Of a stretch of DNA of 53,115 bases, positions 15,952-24,887 are shown in pieces. The notes beneath the pieces are model-generated. The model had not been told where the DNA came from. It worked only from the letters and a program-made list of their open reading frames with translations, and searched no databases. Source of the DNA: CAYFQH01 sp964345215 (GTDB lineage Bacteria > Bacillota > Clostridia > Christensenellales > Aristaeellaceae); NCBI GenBank assembly GCA_964345215.1, contig CAYFQH010000008.1:1-53115 (forward strand), given 5' to 3'. The translations under genes and the position numbers were made by a program. Within the stretch, counting starts at the first letter, position 1, and each line of letters begins with the position of its first letter.

Positions 15952-16185
15952 TTGTCATTACCCAAACGTACCCTAAAGGATGTAAAGGTAGGCGAAAGTG
16001 CCACCGTAAAAAAACTTTTAGGCGAAGGAGCCCTGAAAAGAAGAATTATGGATATGGGCATTACAAAAGGAACGGACGTTATGGTTCGCAAGGTCGCTCC
16101 CTTAGGGGATCCAATTGAAATTAATGTACGGGGCTATGAGCTGTCTATTCGCAAAACTGAGGCGGAAATGATCGAAGTGGAATAG
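15952..16185 (+). CDS. feoA: FeoA-family protein (second copy), TTG start
   Basis: 77-aa FeoA paralogue, closer to the canonical family: LKDVKVGESATVKKL, RIMDMGITKGTDV, VRGYELSIRKTEAEMI. The start is a TTG at 15952, with AAGGAGG ending 8 nt upstream. Tandem feoA genes before feoB are common in Clostridia. 56 bp precede feoB. Confidence 0.9.
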   Translation: MSLPKRTLKDVKVGESATVKKLLGEGALKRRIMDMGITKGTDVMVRKVAPLGDPIEINVRGYELSIRKTEAEMIEVE

Positions 16186-16241
16186 CCGAATTTTGTTGTG
16201 ACCATGCTAATTACCTTTATAAACAGAAAGGATGATTCTTT

Positions 16242-18380
16242 TTGGCAGAGCTAAAAATTGCCTTAGCGGGTAATCCAAACTCCGGTAAAACCACCATGTT
16301 TAATGCCCTCACCGGTTCCAGCCAGTATGTTGGCAACTGGCCCGGGGTAACGGTTGAAAAAAAAGAGGGCCGCCTGAAGGGCAATAAAGATGTTTGGATT
16401 CAGGACTTGCCCGGCATCTACTCCCTCTCCCCCTATACCCAGGAGGAAGTGATCAGCCGCAACTACTTAATTGACGGCCACCCTAACGCCATTGTCAACC
16501 TGGTAGACAGCAGCAACCTGGAGCGAAACCTCTATTTAACCACCCAGCTGCTGGAGCTTGGTATTCCAACAATTATCGCCCTGAATATGATTGACGTGGT
16601 TGAAAAGCGGGGCGACACCATTGATATTAAAAAGCTCTCCGCTGCCCTTGGGGCAGAAATAATAAAAACCAGCGCCGTTAAAAACAAAGGGGTAAAAGAA
16701 GGGGCCGAGGCGGCTATTCACCTGGCCAGCACCACTTCATACCATCCTGCCAAGCCCATCTTCTCCCAAGAGATTGAGGAAATTCTTAAACGCATTACAG
16801 CCCTTATTCAAAACCAGGTGCCGGCCCACATGGAGCGTTTTTTTGCCGTAAAGGTATTTGAGCGGGATAGTTTGGTTCTAGGCCGCTTAAAGCTAAGCCA
16901 GGAGCAAAAAAACACCATTGAAGGCTACATTAAAGCCGTTGAAGACCGGGAGGATGACGATGCTGAAAGTATTATTACCAACCAGCGTTACCTTTTTATA
17001 CAGGGGCTGATGAAAAAGGCTTCCGTTAAAAAGAGCAATCCCCTGTTAACCACCAGCGATAAAATTGACAAAATTGTTACCAACCGTTTTTTGGCTTTGC
17101 CTATTTTTGCGGTGGTGATGTTTTTAGTTTATTATATCTCTATTCAAACTGTGGGCACCATGGCTACTGACTGGGTGAACGAGAGCCTCTTTGGTGAAAC
17201 CATCCCTAACGCCGTCGGCGGCTGGATGGCATCCATGAACACGGCCCCTTGGCTGCAAAGCCTGGTTTTAGATGGCTTTATTGCCGGGGTTGGGGCTGTG
17301 CTTGGCTTCTTGCCTCAAATGATGGTTCTGTTTTTATGTTTAGCCATTTTGGAAGACTGCGGCTATATGGCCCGTATCGCCTTTATTATGGACCGTATCT
17401 TTAGAAAATTTGGCCTATCGGGTAAATCTTTTATTCCTATGCTCATCGGCACCGGCTGCAGCGTGCCTGCCATTATGGCCAGCCGCACCATCGAAAACGA
17501 AAAAGACCGGCGAATGACGGTCATGGTCACCTCCTTTATTCCCTGCAGCGCTAAATTGCCCATTATCGGCCTGATTGCCGGGGCCCTTTTTTCAAACAGT
17601 GCCTGGGTGGGGCCCTCTGCTTACTTTATTGGGGTGCTGGCCATTATTATTTCCGGCATTATTTTGAAAAAAACCAAGCTTTTTGCGGGGGATCCGGCTC
17701 CCTTTGTAATGGAACTGCCTGCCTACCACCTGCCCCGAATTAAGGGTGTGGTTCTCTCTGTTTGGGAACGGTCAAAGGCCTTCCTCAAAAAAGCCGGGAC
17801 CATCATCTTTTTGTCCAGTGCCGTTATTTGGTTTTTAAGCAACTTCAGCTTTTCCATGCAAATGGTTGACCAGGATCAGAGTATGCTGGCTGCCATTGGC
17901 CGGGTAATCGCCCCCCTCTTTATCCCCCTTGGTTGGGGTGAATGGAAGGCCGCCGTAGCTACGGTTGTAGGCCTTACCGCAAAAGAAAACGTCATCAATG
18001 CCTTTGGCATTTTGTACGCAGGCATGGAAGAAGTGTCGGAGTTTGGAAACGAAATTTGGCATTTGCTCCAAATGGACTTTACCCAGGTTACCGCCTACAG
18101 CTTTTTGGTATTTAACCTTTTATGTGCCCCCTGCTTTGCCGCTATTGGTGCCATTAAACGGGAGATGGGCAGCGCCAAATGGACATGGATTGCCGTTGGC
18201 TACCAAACCCTTTTGGCCTATGCCGCCGCCTTTGTAGTAAACCAGCTGGGCGGATGGCTGTTTACCGGCTATTCTTTTGGTTTTGCCCAGGTACTGGCTG
18301 TTGCCGTTGTGCTGTTTGTTCTGTACCTGCTCTTTTTTGCCAAGGCTGCCACAGCCAAAGGCGAAAAAACAAAGAGCTAA
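16242..18380 (+). CDS. feoB: Ferrous iron transporter FeoB
   Basis: 712-aa inner-membrane Fe(II) transporter with an N-terminal G domain: G1 GNPNSGKTT (residues 10-18), G3 DLPG, G4 NMID, then a helical guanine-dissociation-inhibitor region and a C-terminal membrane domain with two Gate-type regions (CGYMARIAFIMDR; IGTGCSVPAIMASRT). Start is a TTG (16242) with AAAGGA about 10 nt upstream and the protein aligned at the G domain. Full length for the family. It follows two feoA genes and is followed by a repeat element and the small Cys-rich gene. Confidence 0.95.
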   Translation: MAELKIALAGNPNSGKTTMFNALTGSSQYVGNWPGVTVEKKEGRLKGNKDVWIQDLPGIYSLSPYTQEEVISRNYLIDGHPNAIVNLVDSSNLERNLYLTTQLLELGIPTIIALNMIDVVEKRGDTIDIKKLSAALGAEIIKTSAVKNKGVKEGAEAAIHLASTTSYHPAKPIFSQEIEEILKRITALIQNQVPAHMERFFAVKVFERDSLVLGRLKLSQEQKNTIEGYIKAVEDREDDDAESIITNQRYLFIQGLMKKASVKKSNPLLTTSDKIDKIVTNRFLALPIFAVVMFLVYYISIQTVGTMATDWVNESLFGETIPNAVGGWMASMNTAPWLQSLVLDGFIAGVGAVLGFLPQMMVLFLCLAILEDCGYMARIAFIMDRIFRKFGLSGKSFIPMLIGTGCSVPAIMASRTIENEKDRRMTVMVTSFIPCSAKLPIIGLIAGALFSNSAWVGPSAYFIGVLAIIISGIILKKTKLFAGDPAPFVMELPAYHLPRIKGVVLSVWERSKAFLKKAGTIIFLSSAVIWFLSNFSFSMQMVDQDQSMLAAIGRVIAPLFIPLGWGEWKAAVATVVGLTAKENVINAFGILYAGMEEVSEFGNEIWHLLQMDFTQVTAYSFLVFNLLCAPCFAAIGAIKREMGSAKWTWIAVGYQTLLAYAAAFVVNQLGGWLFTGYSFGFAQVLAVAVVLFVLYLLFFAKAATAKGEKTKS

Positions 18381-18390
18381 AAAAGCAGCC

Positions 18391-18510
18391 CACAAAAGAA
18401 GGGGCGGTGAAGGGGCAAGGGATTTTTGCGGATAACATGAAAAAAAAACCAGGAATAACCTCGCTGTTTCGAGGATGTTTGACGATGTATTACGGAAAAA
18501 ACTGCCCTTT
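18391..18510 (+). repeat. Dispersed intergenic repeat family 1, copy 2
   Basis: About 120 bp inserted between feoB and its Cys-rich partner gene. Contains GGGGCAAGGGATTTTTGCGG, an A-rich centre, CCAGGAATAACC, CGCTGTTTCGAGGATGTTTG, ACGATGTATTACGGAAAAA and ACTGCCC, matching copy 1 in order and spacing. Confidence 0.65.
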
Positions 18511-18573
18511 GCCTGTGCCCGATTTATACAGTGTTGCCTTAACAAAACGCTCTAAAACAAAGGAAGTGGAACC

Positions 18574-18711
18574 ATGGGAAATGTGATTATTGGCCTAATT
18601 GTTGCAGGGGCTCTTGCCCTTGCCGCCTTTAGCGTTTACAAGTCTAAAAAAAGCAAGAAGGGCGGGTGCTGCGGCGGCTGCGACGGCTGCAGCTCCAAGT
18701 GCCATTATTAG
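18574..18711 (+). CDS. FeoB-associated Cys-rich membrane protein
   Basis: 45-aa protein too small for most gene callers. One N-terminal membrane helix (VIIGLIVAGALALAAFSVY), a basic stretch KSKKSKKGG, then a cysteine-rich tail CCGGCDGCSSKC with six cysteines. This architecture is the FeoB-associated Cys-rich family seen after feoB in Firmicutes, where a metal-binding or regulatory role is supposed. AAAGGAAG lies about 9 nt before the ATG. It is 193 bp from feoB because a repeat element lies between. Confidence 0.85.
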   Translation: MGNVIIGLIVAGALALAAFSVYKSKKSKKGGCCGGCDGCSSKCHY

Positions 18712-18787
18712 GGCAGGGGCCCCTTTTAATGCAAGGGGCGTTTAAAGCCTTAAAGCCCTTAACGGTTTTATGCAGCAACCATTTTTA

Positions 18788-18828
18788 AAAAATAGAAGCG
18801 GCACAGAAAATGTGTCGCTTCTATTTAC
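18788..18828 (+). terminator. Terminator of the feo operon
   Basis: Stem of 16 bp (AAATAGAAGCGGCACA with TGTGTCGCTTCTATTT, one G-T wobble), short GAAAA-type loop, about 75 bp after the Cys-rich gene. The tail is only moderately T-rich (ACATTTCGTT). Confidence 0.65.
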
Positions 18829-18908
18829 ATTTCGTTCATCTTTTTGTCAAATTTATATTCTATAATAAAAAGTGTTAAAACAATACCCTATTCAAGGAGG
18901 AGACGATA

Positions 18909-20204
18909 ATGAAAAACTTTTGGAAGAAAACCTTACCGTATGTTGCCATCGCTTTGGTTTTTTCTTTAATCGGTGCCGGGATTACCCTGTCCCTTGGCAG
19001 TACCAACGGCGCTACCGCCCAAGCTGAAGCAGCACAACTGGCCACAAAAATGGAGGGCGTGGTTTCTAGTCCCTTTACCGAGGCTGTAAAAGTTGTAAAA
19101 GACAGCGTAGTCGGGGTTAACAACTACCAGCGTTTAAGCACCAGCTACAGCGGCTCTAACTACTATAACGACCCCTTTGGCTTTTTTGGCTACGGCACAC
19201 CCCGTGGGGGCAACCTACCCCAGCAAAGCACCGAAAAGGTAAAAGCCAGTTCCGGCAGCGGCGTTGCCATCAGCGATCAGGGCCATATTATAACCAACTA
19301 TCATGTAGTTGAAAAGGCCGAAAGCCTCACCATCTCTATTGGCGACCAGGAGTATGATGCCATTTTAATTGCATCGGACCAGGCTTTGGATATTGCCATT
19401 ATTCAGGCGAAAGACGTGCGCTTAAACCCTGTTTCCTTAGGCAACAGCGACACCCTGCAAGTAGGCGAATGGGCTATTGCCATTGGTAACCCTTTAACCA
19501 CTTTAAACGAAAGCTTTAGCGGCACTACTACCGTAGGCGTTATTTCGGGCCTGAACCGTTCTGTTACCTCCGATGTAACCGACGAGTACGGCCGCATTTA
19601 CGAGAACACCAACAGCACCATGATTCAAGTAGACGCTGCGATTAACAGCGGCAACAGCGGCGGCGGCTTATTTAACGTGTTAGGCGAATTGGTTGGCATT
19701 CCCACCATTAAATATTCCGGCAGGCTGGGCAATAACGCTTACATCGACGGCATTGGCATGTGTATTGCCATTAACGATGCCAAACCTTTAATTGATAAAG
19801 TATTAAGCGGCGAAATTCAGGCCCTCCAAGAGAACGAAAAAGTTGAAGAAGGCAACCCTGCACCAACCCCTGCTGTAGCCAAGCCCCGTTTGGGCATTAC
19901 TGTTGGTCGGCTCAACCAAAACAACGCCCTTGTGCAAAGCGGCAAAGTACCCACCGGCATTCTTATTCACGCTGTGGAAGAAAACAGCCCTGCTCAAAAG
20001 GCTGGTTTGCTTGTAGATGATATTATAGTAGAAGCCAACGGCACAAGAATTACCCAAACCACTGACTTAACCGGCGTAATTGAGCAACTAAACGCTGGGG
20101 ATACCGTTAACATTAAAGTTTTTCGCCTCAATAACAGCCTGGCTGAAAGCAAAAATATAGGCGAATATATCGATATTCCCGTAGTGCTAGAAATGATTGA
20201 ATAA
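18909..20204 (+). CDS. HtrA/DegP-like membrane-anchored serine protease
   Basis: 431-aa extracytoplasmic quality-control protease. An uncleaved N-terminal anchor (residues about 10-30) is followed by a low-complexity Ser/Gly/Tyr stretch, a trypsin-like domain and one C-terminal PDZ domain (RLGITVGRL to IPVVLEMIE). The catalytic triad is visible: His in IITNYHVVEKA, Asp in ALDIAIIQ and Ser in NSGNSGGGLFN. AAGGAGG precedes the ATG. Single-gene unit closed by a strong terminator. Substrate is unknown; HtrA proteins degrade misfolded exported proteins. Confidence 0.93.
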   Translation: MKNFWKKTLPYVAIALVFSLIGAGITLSLGSTNGATAQAEAAQLATKMEGVVSSPFTEAVKVVKDSVVGVNNYQRLSTSYSGSNYYNDPFGFFGYGTPRGGNLPQQSTEKVKASSGSGVAISDQGHIITNYHVVEKAESLTISIGDQEYDAILIASDQALDIAIIQAKDVRLNPVSLGNSDTLQVGEWAIAIGNPLTTLNESFSGTTTVGVISGLNRSVTSDVTDEYGRIYENTNSTMIQVDAAINSGNSGGGLFNVLGELVGIPTIKYSGRLGNNAYIDGIGMCIAINDAKPLIDKVLSGEIQALQENEKVEEGNPAPTPAVAKPRLGITVGRLNQNNALVQSGKVPTGILIHAVEENSPAQKAGLLVDDIIVEANGTRITQTTDLTGVIEQLNAGDTVNIKVFRLNNSLAESKNIGEYIDIPVVLEMIE

Positions 20205-20220
20205 AACAACCTGCTTCAAA

Positions 20221-20482
20221 TCCCAAAGGCAAAGCGCGGGATCCACGAAGGCGGCAGAAAAGAGGCGATGCCTCCCTTCCTATAAAATCGAGACCCAGCG
20301 AGGCCTATTAGGCTCTTTACTGCGGTGGATTTCGGCGATTTTGATAAAAAGGGGCGATGCCCCAAAATCGCCACTCTATGAATTTCTTCTGCCTGCGAAC
20401 CCGAAAGGCGAACATGAGAAATTTTCAAGTTCAATAAAATGAAATTCATTTTATTTTAGGGTATCGACTTTATTGCCATCCT
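20221..20482 (+). repeat. Dispersed structured repeat family 2, copy A
   Basis: About 260 bp just after htrA. Conserved blocks: GAGGCGATGCCTC hairpin, GACCCAGCGAGGCC, then a nested hairpin GGCGATTTT...AAAATCGCC enclosing GGGGCGATGCCCC, AATAAAATG/CATTTTATT dyad, and a terminal hairpin with loop region ATCGACTT. In this copy the terminal stem is TTTTAGG/CCTAAAA, different from the other copies but still paired. Confidence 0.8.
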
Positions 20483-20522
20483 AAAACCCTGCCCCTGTTT
20501 ATCATGTGGGCGGGGTTTTTTA
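20483..20522 (+). terminator. Terminator downstream of htrA
   Basis: Twelve-bp stem AAAACCCTGCCC (20483-20494) with GGGCGGGGTTTT (20508-20519), one T-G wobble, followed by a T run. It abuts the end of repeat copy A. Confidence 0.8.
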
Positions 20523-20836
20523 TTGTTTCTAAACGTTGCTGGCCTAAAATCACCCTATTCATACTTTTGTTTGTTATTTTTTTGTTTTATTTTTGTACTG
20601 TTTTTTTATCCCCCTTTTTCCTGCAAAAGCCCTTCCTTCCCCAAAAACATAGCCCCACACCCCGGCAAGCCCCTTTTGGCTGTTTTTTTCTTCCCGTCAA
20701 ACTGCTTTTTCTTTTTTTACAAGCGAAATAAAAAGAAGAAAAGAATTGAGTAATCCCCTTATCCGCAAGAACTTCCGCCTATGAAAAAAATGGAAAAAAA
20801 TCGGCTCCAGGTTAAACATTGTACTGACGAGCCGTA
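20523..20836. other. Gene-free, strongly pyrimidine-biased spacer
   Basis: About 310 bp of T- and C-rich plus-strand sequence. Short open frames exist but lack ribosome binding sites and have low-complexity Phe/Leu-rich products, as expected from T-rich DNA. I see no gene or known RNA here. Confidence 0.5.
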
Positions 20837-20881
20837 AACCCAAAGGCGGTACCAGCTGGCAGCTGGTACCGCCTTTGGGTT
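20837..20881. repeat. 45-bp perfect palindrome
   Basis: Two perfect 22-bp arms (20837-20858 and 20860-20881) around a single G at 20859. The arm contains AACCCAAAGGCGG and GGTACCAGCTG. It is not followed by a T run on either side, so it is not an ordinary terminator. No gene within 150 bp on either side. Confidence 0.95.
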
Positions 20882-21015
20882 AAGATCAATATAAGCCGGC
20901 GTAGGCGTAAGGGTAAAATTTTTTAGAAGCATGAATAATAGTCCTACTCCAAAGCAAAGGGCCTTTGCTCCCCGTAACAGTGTGATAAACAAGTAAATCT
21001 CCAGACTGTCAAAAA

Positions 21016-21336
21016 AACCCAAACGTAAAGCGTGGGATGCATGAGGGCGGCTGAAAAGAGGCGATGCCTCCCTTCATATAAAATCAAGACCCAGCGAGGC
21101 CTATGGGCCCTTTATTGCGGCGGGCCTGGGCGATTTTGATAAAAAAGGGACAATGCCCCAAAATCGCTACCCTACGAATTCCTCTGCCCGGGAAAGCTTC
21201 GTTTTTCTTAAGGTTTTCAGCGAAAAGCATTTGTAACTAGAATCAATATATGCAGCAATGCTACCAAGAGGAATCTGCAAGTCCAATAAAATGAATTTCA
21301 TTTTATTGGGAGGGTGTCGACTTGTTAGGCACCCTC
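21016..21336 (+). repeat. Dispersed structured repeat family 2, copy B
   Basis: About 320 bp, same orientation as copies A and C. Carries the same blocks as copy A plus a further segment GCAGCAATGCTACC, AGAGGAATCTGCAAGTCC, then CCAATAAAATG/CATTTTATTGG dyad and terminal hairpin GAGGGTG/CACCCTC with loop TCGACTTGTTAG. Reading frames open in copies A and C are closed here, so the element is not coding. Confidence 0.85.
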
Positions 21337-21470
21337 CTCTTTTATGCAAAGCGCGTGGCCTTTTTGCCAGGGCCTGTAAGGGTGTTTTTTTGCTGCCTTT
21401 TGTTGCGCATTTATGCCAAAACATGTACACTAGATAAGAGCTTGTTTTTTTTGATAAGGAGGTTATGAGA

Positions 21471-22232
21471 ATGGAAAAATGGCCCTTCAACGGCTTTTTT
21501 ACCCAGCCCCAGCTTCAGCGCTATGCTCAGTTTATCCCCCCTCGCACCTCCTGCCGCACATTTACAGCCGCCCCCGATTTTAACCAGTGGAGCGCCTTAT
21601 CCTTTGCCGCAGGCCGGGTGTGCCTGCCCGGTGTGCGTATTGTTTTGGCCCACTGCGACGAATCCTTTTTCACCTCGCCTTTTTTCAGCCTGGGGCGCAT
21701 TGCCGGTGCCCAGCGTTTTGCCGCCCTTTTGGTTGACCATAGCTACCCCAATGCCTTGTGCCACTGCGGCATCAGCGGCGAAGCCTTTGTGCTGGAGGCC
21801 CTGTCTGCCGGGGTGAGCAGCTGCTGGGTAACCGGCACCTACCGGAAAAAGGAAAACCCGGTACAGCCCCGTAAAAACGAGCAGGTAGCGGCCGTCATCG
21901 CCCTTGGCATCGGTAAAGAAATCATTACCCAGCCCCCGAAGCGTAAAAAAGGCCTATTTAACCGGGGGGATAAAAAAGATACCTCCCAATGGCCTTCGGC
22001 TGTTATCCAAGCCGCTGCTTTTATAAACAGCGCCCCCTCGGCCATGAACAAAAAGCCATGGACTTATGACTTTAGCAACAATGCCTTCACCCTTACCTCT
22101 AAAGAAAGGCTTGACTTGGGCATTGCCCTTTTGCATAGTGAGGCCGCTTTTAGTAAACTTAGCCGCACCTGGGGCTATACCCCTGTTGAAAAAGGCCTGG
22201 AAACCACCTGTACCTTTACAGCTTTTACCTAA
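21471..22232 (+). CDS. Putative nitroreductase-family protein
   Basis: 253-aa predicted soluble protein that looks like a flavin nitroreductase of the duplicated 'TM1586-like' kind: RTSCRTF near the N-terminus (the FMN-phosphate region RRSxRxF-like), central GISGEAFVLEALSAGVSSCWVTG, and a second half with PSAMNKKPWTYDF. Such proteins use NAD(P)H to reduce nitro- or quinone-like substrates; the real substrate is unknown. The ATG at 21471 is chosen over 21465, because AAGGAGG ends 8 nt before the former and 2 nt before the latter. Monocistronic, flanked by repeat elements on both sides. Confidence 0.75.
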   Translation: MEKWPFNGFFTQPQLQRYAQFIPPRTSCRTFTAAPDFNQWSALSFAAGRVCLPGVRIVLAHCDESFFTSPFFSLGRIAGAQRFAALLVDHSYPNALCHCGISGEAFVLEALSAGVSSCWVTGTYRKKENPVQPRKNEQVAAVIALGIGKEIITQPPKRKKGLFNRGDKKDTSQWPSAVIQAAAFINSAPSAMNKKPWTYDFSNNAFTLTSKERLDLGIALLHSEAAFSKLSRTWGYTPVEKGLETTCTFTAFT

Positions 22233-22354
22233 AAGTTTTTTAACCGTCATTTTTAAAATCAGCCCGGGTTTTGCTTTTTAAGGCTATGCCTTTTTGATGC
22301 AAATAGGCCAGCCCAAGCCCTAAAGGGTGCAGCTTTTTAAAACGCCCCAAAAAA

Positions 22355-22440
22355 AGCATTTGTGATTTAAACAATAAATGCAGCCATGCCGGCAAGAGGA
22401 ATCTCACACCTTCATAAAATGAAATTTGTTTTATTGGCAG
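22355..22440 (+). repeat. Family 2 repeat, truncated copy D (3' part only)
   Basis: In the 306-bp spacer before rarA: AGCATTTGTG, ACAATAAATGCAGC, GGCAAGAGGAATCT, CATAAAATGAAATTTG and TTTTATTGGCAGG align in order with the 3' third of copies B and C. The 5' part is absent. The rest of this spacer (22233-22354, 22441-22538) shows no other feature. Confidence 0.6.
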
Positions 22441-22538
22441 GCTGCATATAAAAGAGGCAGCCCGGGCAGGCTTTTCCCCTGGGGCATCCGTATATTTACC
22501 ACCATCATAAAGGGGCAAGGGCCCCAAGGAGTTTTTTT

Positions 22539-23849
22539 ATGCCACTATTATCCACCCAGCCCTTAGGGCCTTTGGCCGACCGGATGCGACCGGCCACCCT
22601 TGATGAAGTCATCGGTCAGGAGCACATTATCGGAAAGGGCCGCTTATTACGCCGGGCCATTGAGGCCGACCGGCTGACTTCCTCTATTTTTTACGGCCCC
22701 CCAGGCTGCGGAAAAACCACCCTGGCCGCCGTGATTGCCAACAGCACCAAAGGTGTTTTTGTAAAAATGAACGCGGTGACCTCCGGGGTAGCCGATGTAC
22801 GCCAAGTGCTTAAAGAGGCCAAAGAGCGGCGCCTGTACACCGGCCAGGCCACCTACCTGCTTTTAGACGAATGCCACCGCTGGAGCAAGGCCCAGTCCGA
22901 CAGCATTTTGCCTGCCATTGAAGAAGGCACCATTTGTTTTATTGGCAGCACCACCGAAAACCCCATGGTGTCTTTAACCCCGGCTATTTTAAGCCGCTGC
23001 CGCGTATTTGAGTTTAGGCCCTTAACCGTGGCCCAGGTGGCCCTGGCCATCAACCGGGCTTTGCAGGATGGGCAGCGGGGCTACGGCGAACAAAATATCA
23101 CCCTAGAAGAGGATGCCTTGAACCATTTAGCCACCGTAGCCCATGGGGATATACGCACCGCTTTAAATGCTTTGGAACTGGCCGTGTTAACCACCCCTGC
23201 CAACAAAGAGGGCTTTTGCCATATTACCCTGGCCGTTGCGGAAGAGAGTATTCAAAAGCCCATGCTGCGTATTGATGAGAGCCTGTATTACGATATGCTC
23301 AGCGCTTTTTGTAAAAGCCTGCGGGGCTCTGACAGCAGCGCCGCCCTGGCCTGGTTTACAAGAATGCTCTATGCCGGGGTAGACCCCCATTTGATTATGC
23401 GGCGGATGATCGTTCATGCCAGTGAAGATGTGGGCCTGGCCAACCCCATTGCCATGCTTCAGGCCCACGCTGCCTCCAATGCCCTAAACACTGTAGGCCT
23501 GCCCGAAGCAAAAATTCCCATGGCCCAGGCCATTATTGCCATTTGCGAAAGCCCCAAGTCCAACAGCGTGGTTGTGGCCCTGGGCAAGGCCGAGGCCGAT
23601 GCCCAAAAAGGTGCCCATTTGCCCGTTCCTGCCCATTTACGAGACACCCACTACGCCAACGTTGCCCGCACCCAAAGCGGTAAAGGCTACTTATACCCCC
23701 ACGACTACCCGGGCCACTGGGTAAAGCAAAACTATATGCCCACCGAGCTTGAAGGGCAAAGCTACTATACCCCCACTGACCAGGGCCATGAGGATAAGAT
23801 CAGGCTGCAGCACCAAAAGCGAGGAATAACCCATGAAGCGCCAAGTTGA
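22539..23849 (+). CDS. rarA: Replication-associated recombination protein RarA (MgsA)
   Basis: 436-aa AAA+ ATPase acting at stalled replication forks. N-terminal PLADRMRPATLDEVIGQEHI, Walker A YGPPGCGKTTLA, Walker B variant LLLDECHRW, sensor 1 STTENPMVSL and arginine finger ILSRCRVFEF; the C-terminal tetramerisation region includes YLYPHDYPGHWVKQNYMP. AAGGAG precedes the ATG. It overlaps the following sensor-kinase gene by 17 bp. Confidence 0.95.
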   Translation: MPLLSTQPLGPLADRMRPATLDEVIGQEHIIGKGRLLRRAIEADRLTSSIFYGPPGCGKTTLAAVIANSTKGVFVKMNAVTSGVADVRQVLKEAKERRLYTGQATYLLLDECHRWSKAQSDSILPAIEEGTICFIGSTTENPMVSLTPAILSRCRVFEFRPLTVAQVALAINRALQDGQRGYGEQNITLEEDALNHLATVAHGDIRTALNALELAVLTTPANKEGFCHITLAVAEESIQKPMLRIDESLYYDMLSAFCKSLRGSDSSAALAWFTRMLYAGVDPHLIMRRMIVHASEDVGLANPIAMLQAHAASNALNTVGLPEAKIPMAQAIIAICESPKSNSVVVALGKAEADAQKGAHLPVPAHLRDTHYANVARTQSGKGYLYPHDYPGHWVKQNYMPTELEGQSYYTPTDQGHEDKIRLQHQKRGITHEAPS

Positions 23850-24717
23850 TTTACAAAAAACCACCACCATTGCCCTGGTAACCAATACCCTTCAAATTAT
23901 TTTGGTGTTGGTTTTAACCCTGCTGCTTTTTATTAAAACCAGCACCCTGCTTGCCCACCTTGGCCTTTTGCGCTGGTCTATTTTATTTATCGGCTTAATT
24001 GTTTGCTGGGGGGCCATTATGGATATCCGCCAGGCCTTTGATGCAAGGCGCATCAAACGCCAGCGCCTTTCCTTAGAAAAAACCATTCAGGATGTGGAAA
24101 ACTTAAACTACACCCTTAGGGCCCAGCGCCACGATTTTTTAAACCATTTACAGGCGGTGTACGGGCTGATGGAAATGCAGGAGTACGAAGAAGCGAACCA
24201 GTATATTGAAAAGGTGTACGGGCAAATTGCTTCGGTCAGCCAAATGCTGCGCACGGCCAATCCTTCCATCAATGCCCTTTTGCAAGTAAAGTTAACGGCC
24301 ATGGAAGAAAAAAACATTCAGGTGGATCTTCAAATTAAAAGCGCCTGGGAGAAGCTTCCCATTCCCGGCTGGGAAATGTGCCGGGTTTTCGGCAATATTT
24401 TAGACAACGCCCAAGAAGCCCTAAACGGTGCTGCCGCCCCGGCCGTATCCATTGAACTGTCGGAAGATATTAAGTCTTTTTATTTTTCCATTTCAAACAA
24501 CGGGCCCATGATTCCAAAAGAAATACAGCCAACCCTTTTTAACCCTAACATTACAACCAAAGTAACCGGCGGCGGCATGGGCCTATATATTTCGCAAGCC
24601 ATTTTAAAAAACTGGGGAGGCAGCCTTGCCTTTCAAAGCGATGAAAATACCACGGTTTTTCACGGGGAAATTCCAAAAGAAGCAGAAGCTGCCCCCAACT
24701 TGTCTAAAAGCGCCTGA
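23833..24717 (+). CDS. Orphan sensor histidine kinase (SpoB/CitA-like GHKL type)
   Basis: 294-aa membrane kinase. Two N-terminal membrane helices (about residues 10-30 and 38-58) with almost no extracellular loop, a short coiled coil, then the phospho-acceptor box RAQRHDFLNHLQAVYGLM, N box NILDNAQEAL and G box TGGGMGLYIS. The HDFxNHL box is of the SpoB/DcuS/CitA subfamily. No response regulator gene adjoins it and there is no sensory domain to hint at the signal. The ATG overlaps the end of rarA by 17 bp with GAGGA upstream. Confidence 0.82.
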   Translation: MKRQVDLQKTTTIALVTNTLQIILVLVLTLLLFIKTSTLLAHLGLLRWSILFIGLIVCWGAIMDIRQAFDARRIKRQRLSLEKTIQDVENLNYTLRAQRHDFLNHLQAVYGLMEMQEYEEANQYIEKVYGQIASVSQMLRTANPSINALLQVKLTAMEEKNIQVDLQIKSAWEKLPIPGWEMCRVFGNILDNAQEALNGAAAPAVSIELSEDIKSFYFSISNNGPMIPKEIQPTLFNPNITTKVTGGGMGLYISQAILKNWGGSLAFQSDENTTVFHGEIPKEAEAAPNLSKSA

Positions 24718-24754
24718 ATCAATTGTAAAATATAATTTTTTTGTTCCAGGCGAA

Positions 24755-24783
24755 TTGACATTGTAATAGTTTTGTAATAAAAT
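24755..24783 (+). promoter_or_regulatory. Promoter of the SH3-repeat protein gene
   Basis: TTGACA at 24755-24760 and TAAAAT at 24778-24783, 17-bp spacer, about 105 bp before the start codon. Confidence 0.7.
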
Positions 24784-24887
24784 AAAGTGAAAGTTACCCC
24801 TTTAGGTTTATTAACGCGTTTTCAGAACGTATTTCCACTTTTCAGCGTGTGTTTTCAGGATGAAATAATTCAAACGAGGTGTATAGG

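Noticed and set aside
20197..20442. Similar short peptides encoded in repeat copies A and C (sharing KAAEKRRCLPSYKI)
   Set aside because: The similarity comes from the shared DNA repeat; the frame is broken in copy B and no ribosome binding site is present, so the element is treated as non-coding.
20504..20753. Two short overlapping open frames in the T-rich spacer after htrA
   Set aside because: No ribosome binding site, Phe/Leu-rich products expected from T-rich DNA, and one begins inside the terminator hairpin.
20759..21022. Minus-strand 87-codon frame across the 45-bp palindrome
   Set aside because: Spans a perfect inverted repeat, no ribosome binding site, and no recognisable protein features.
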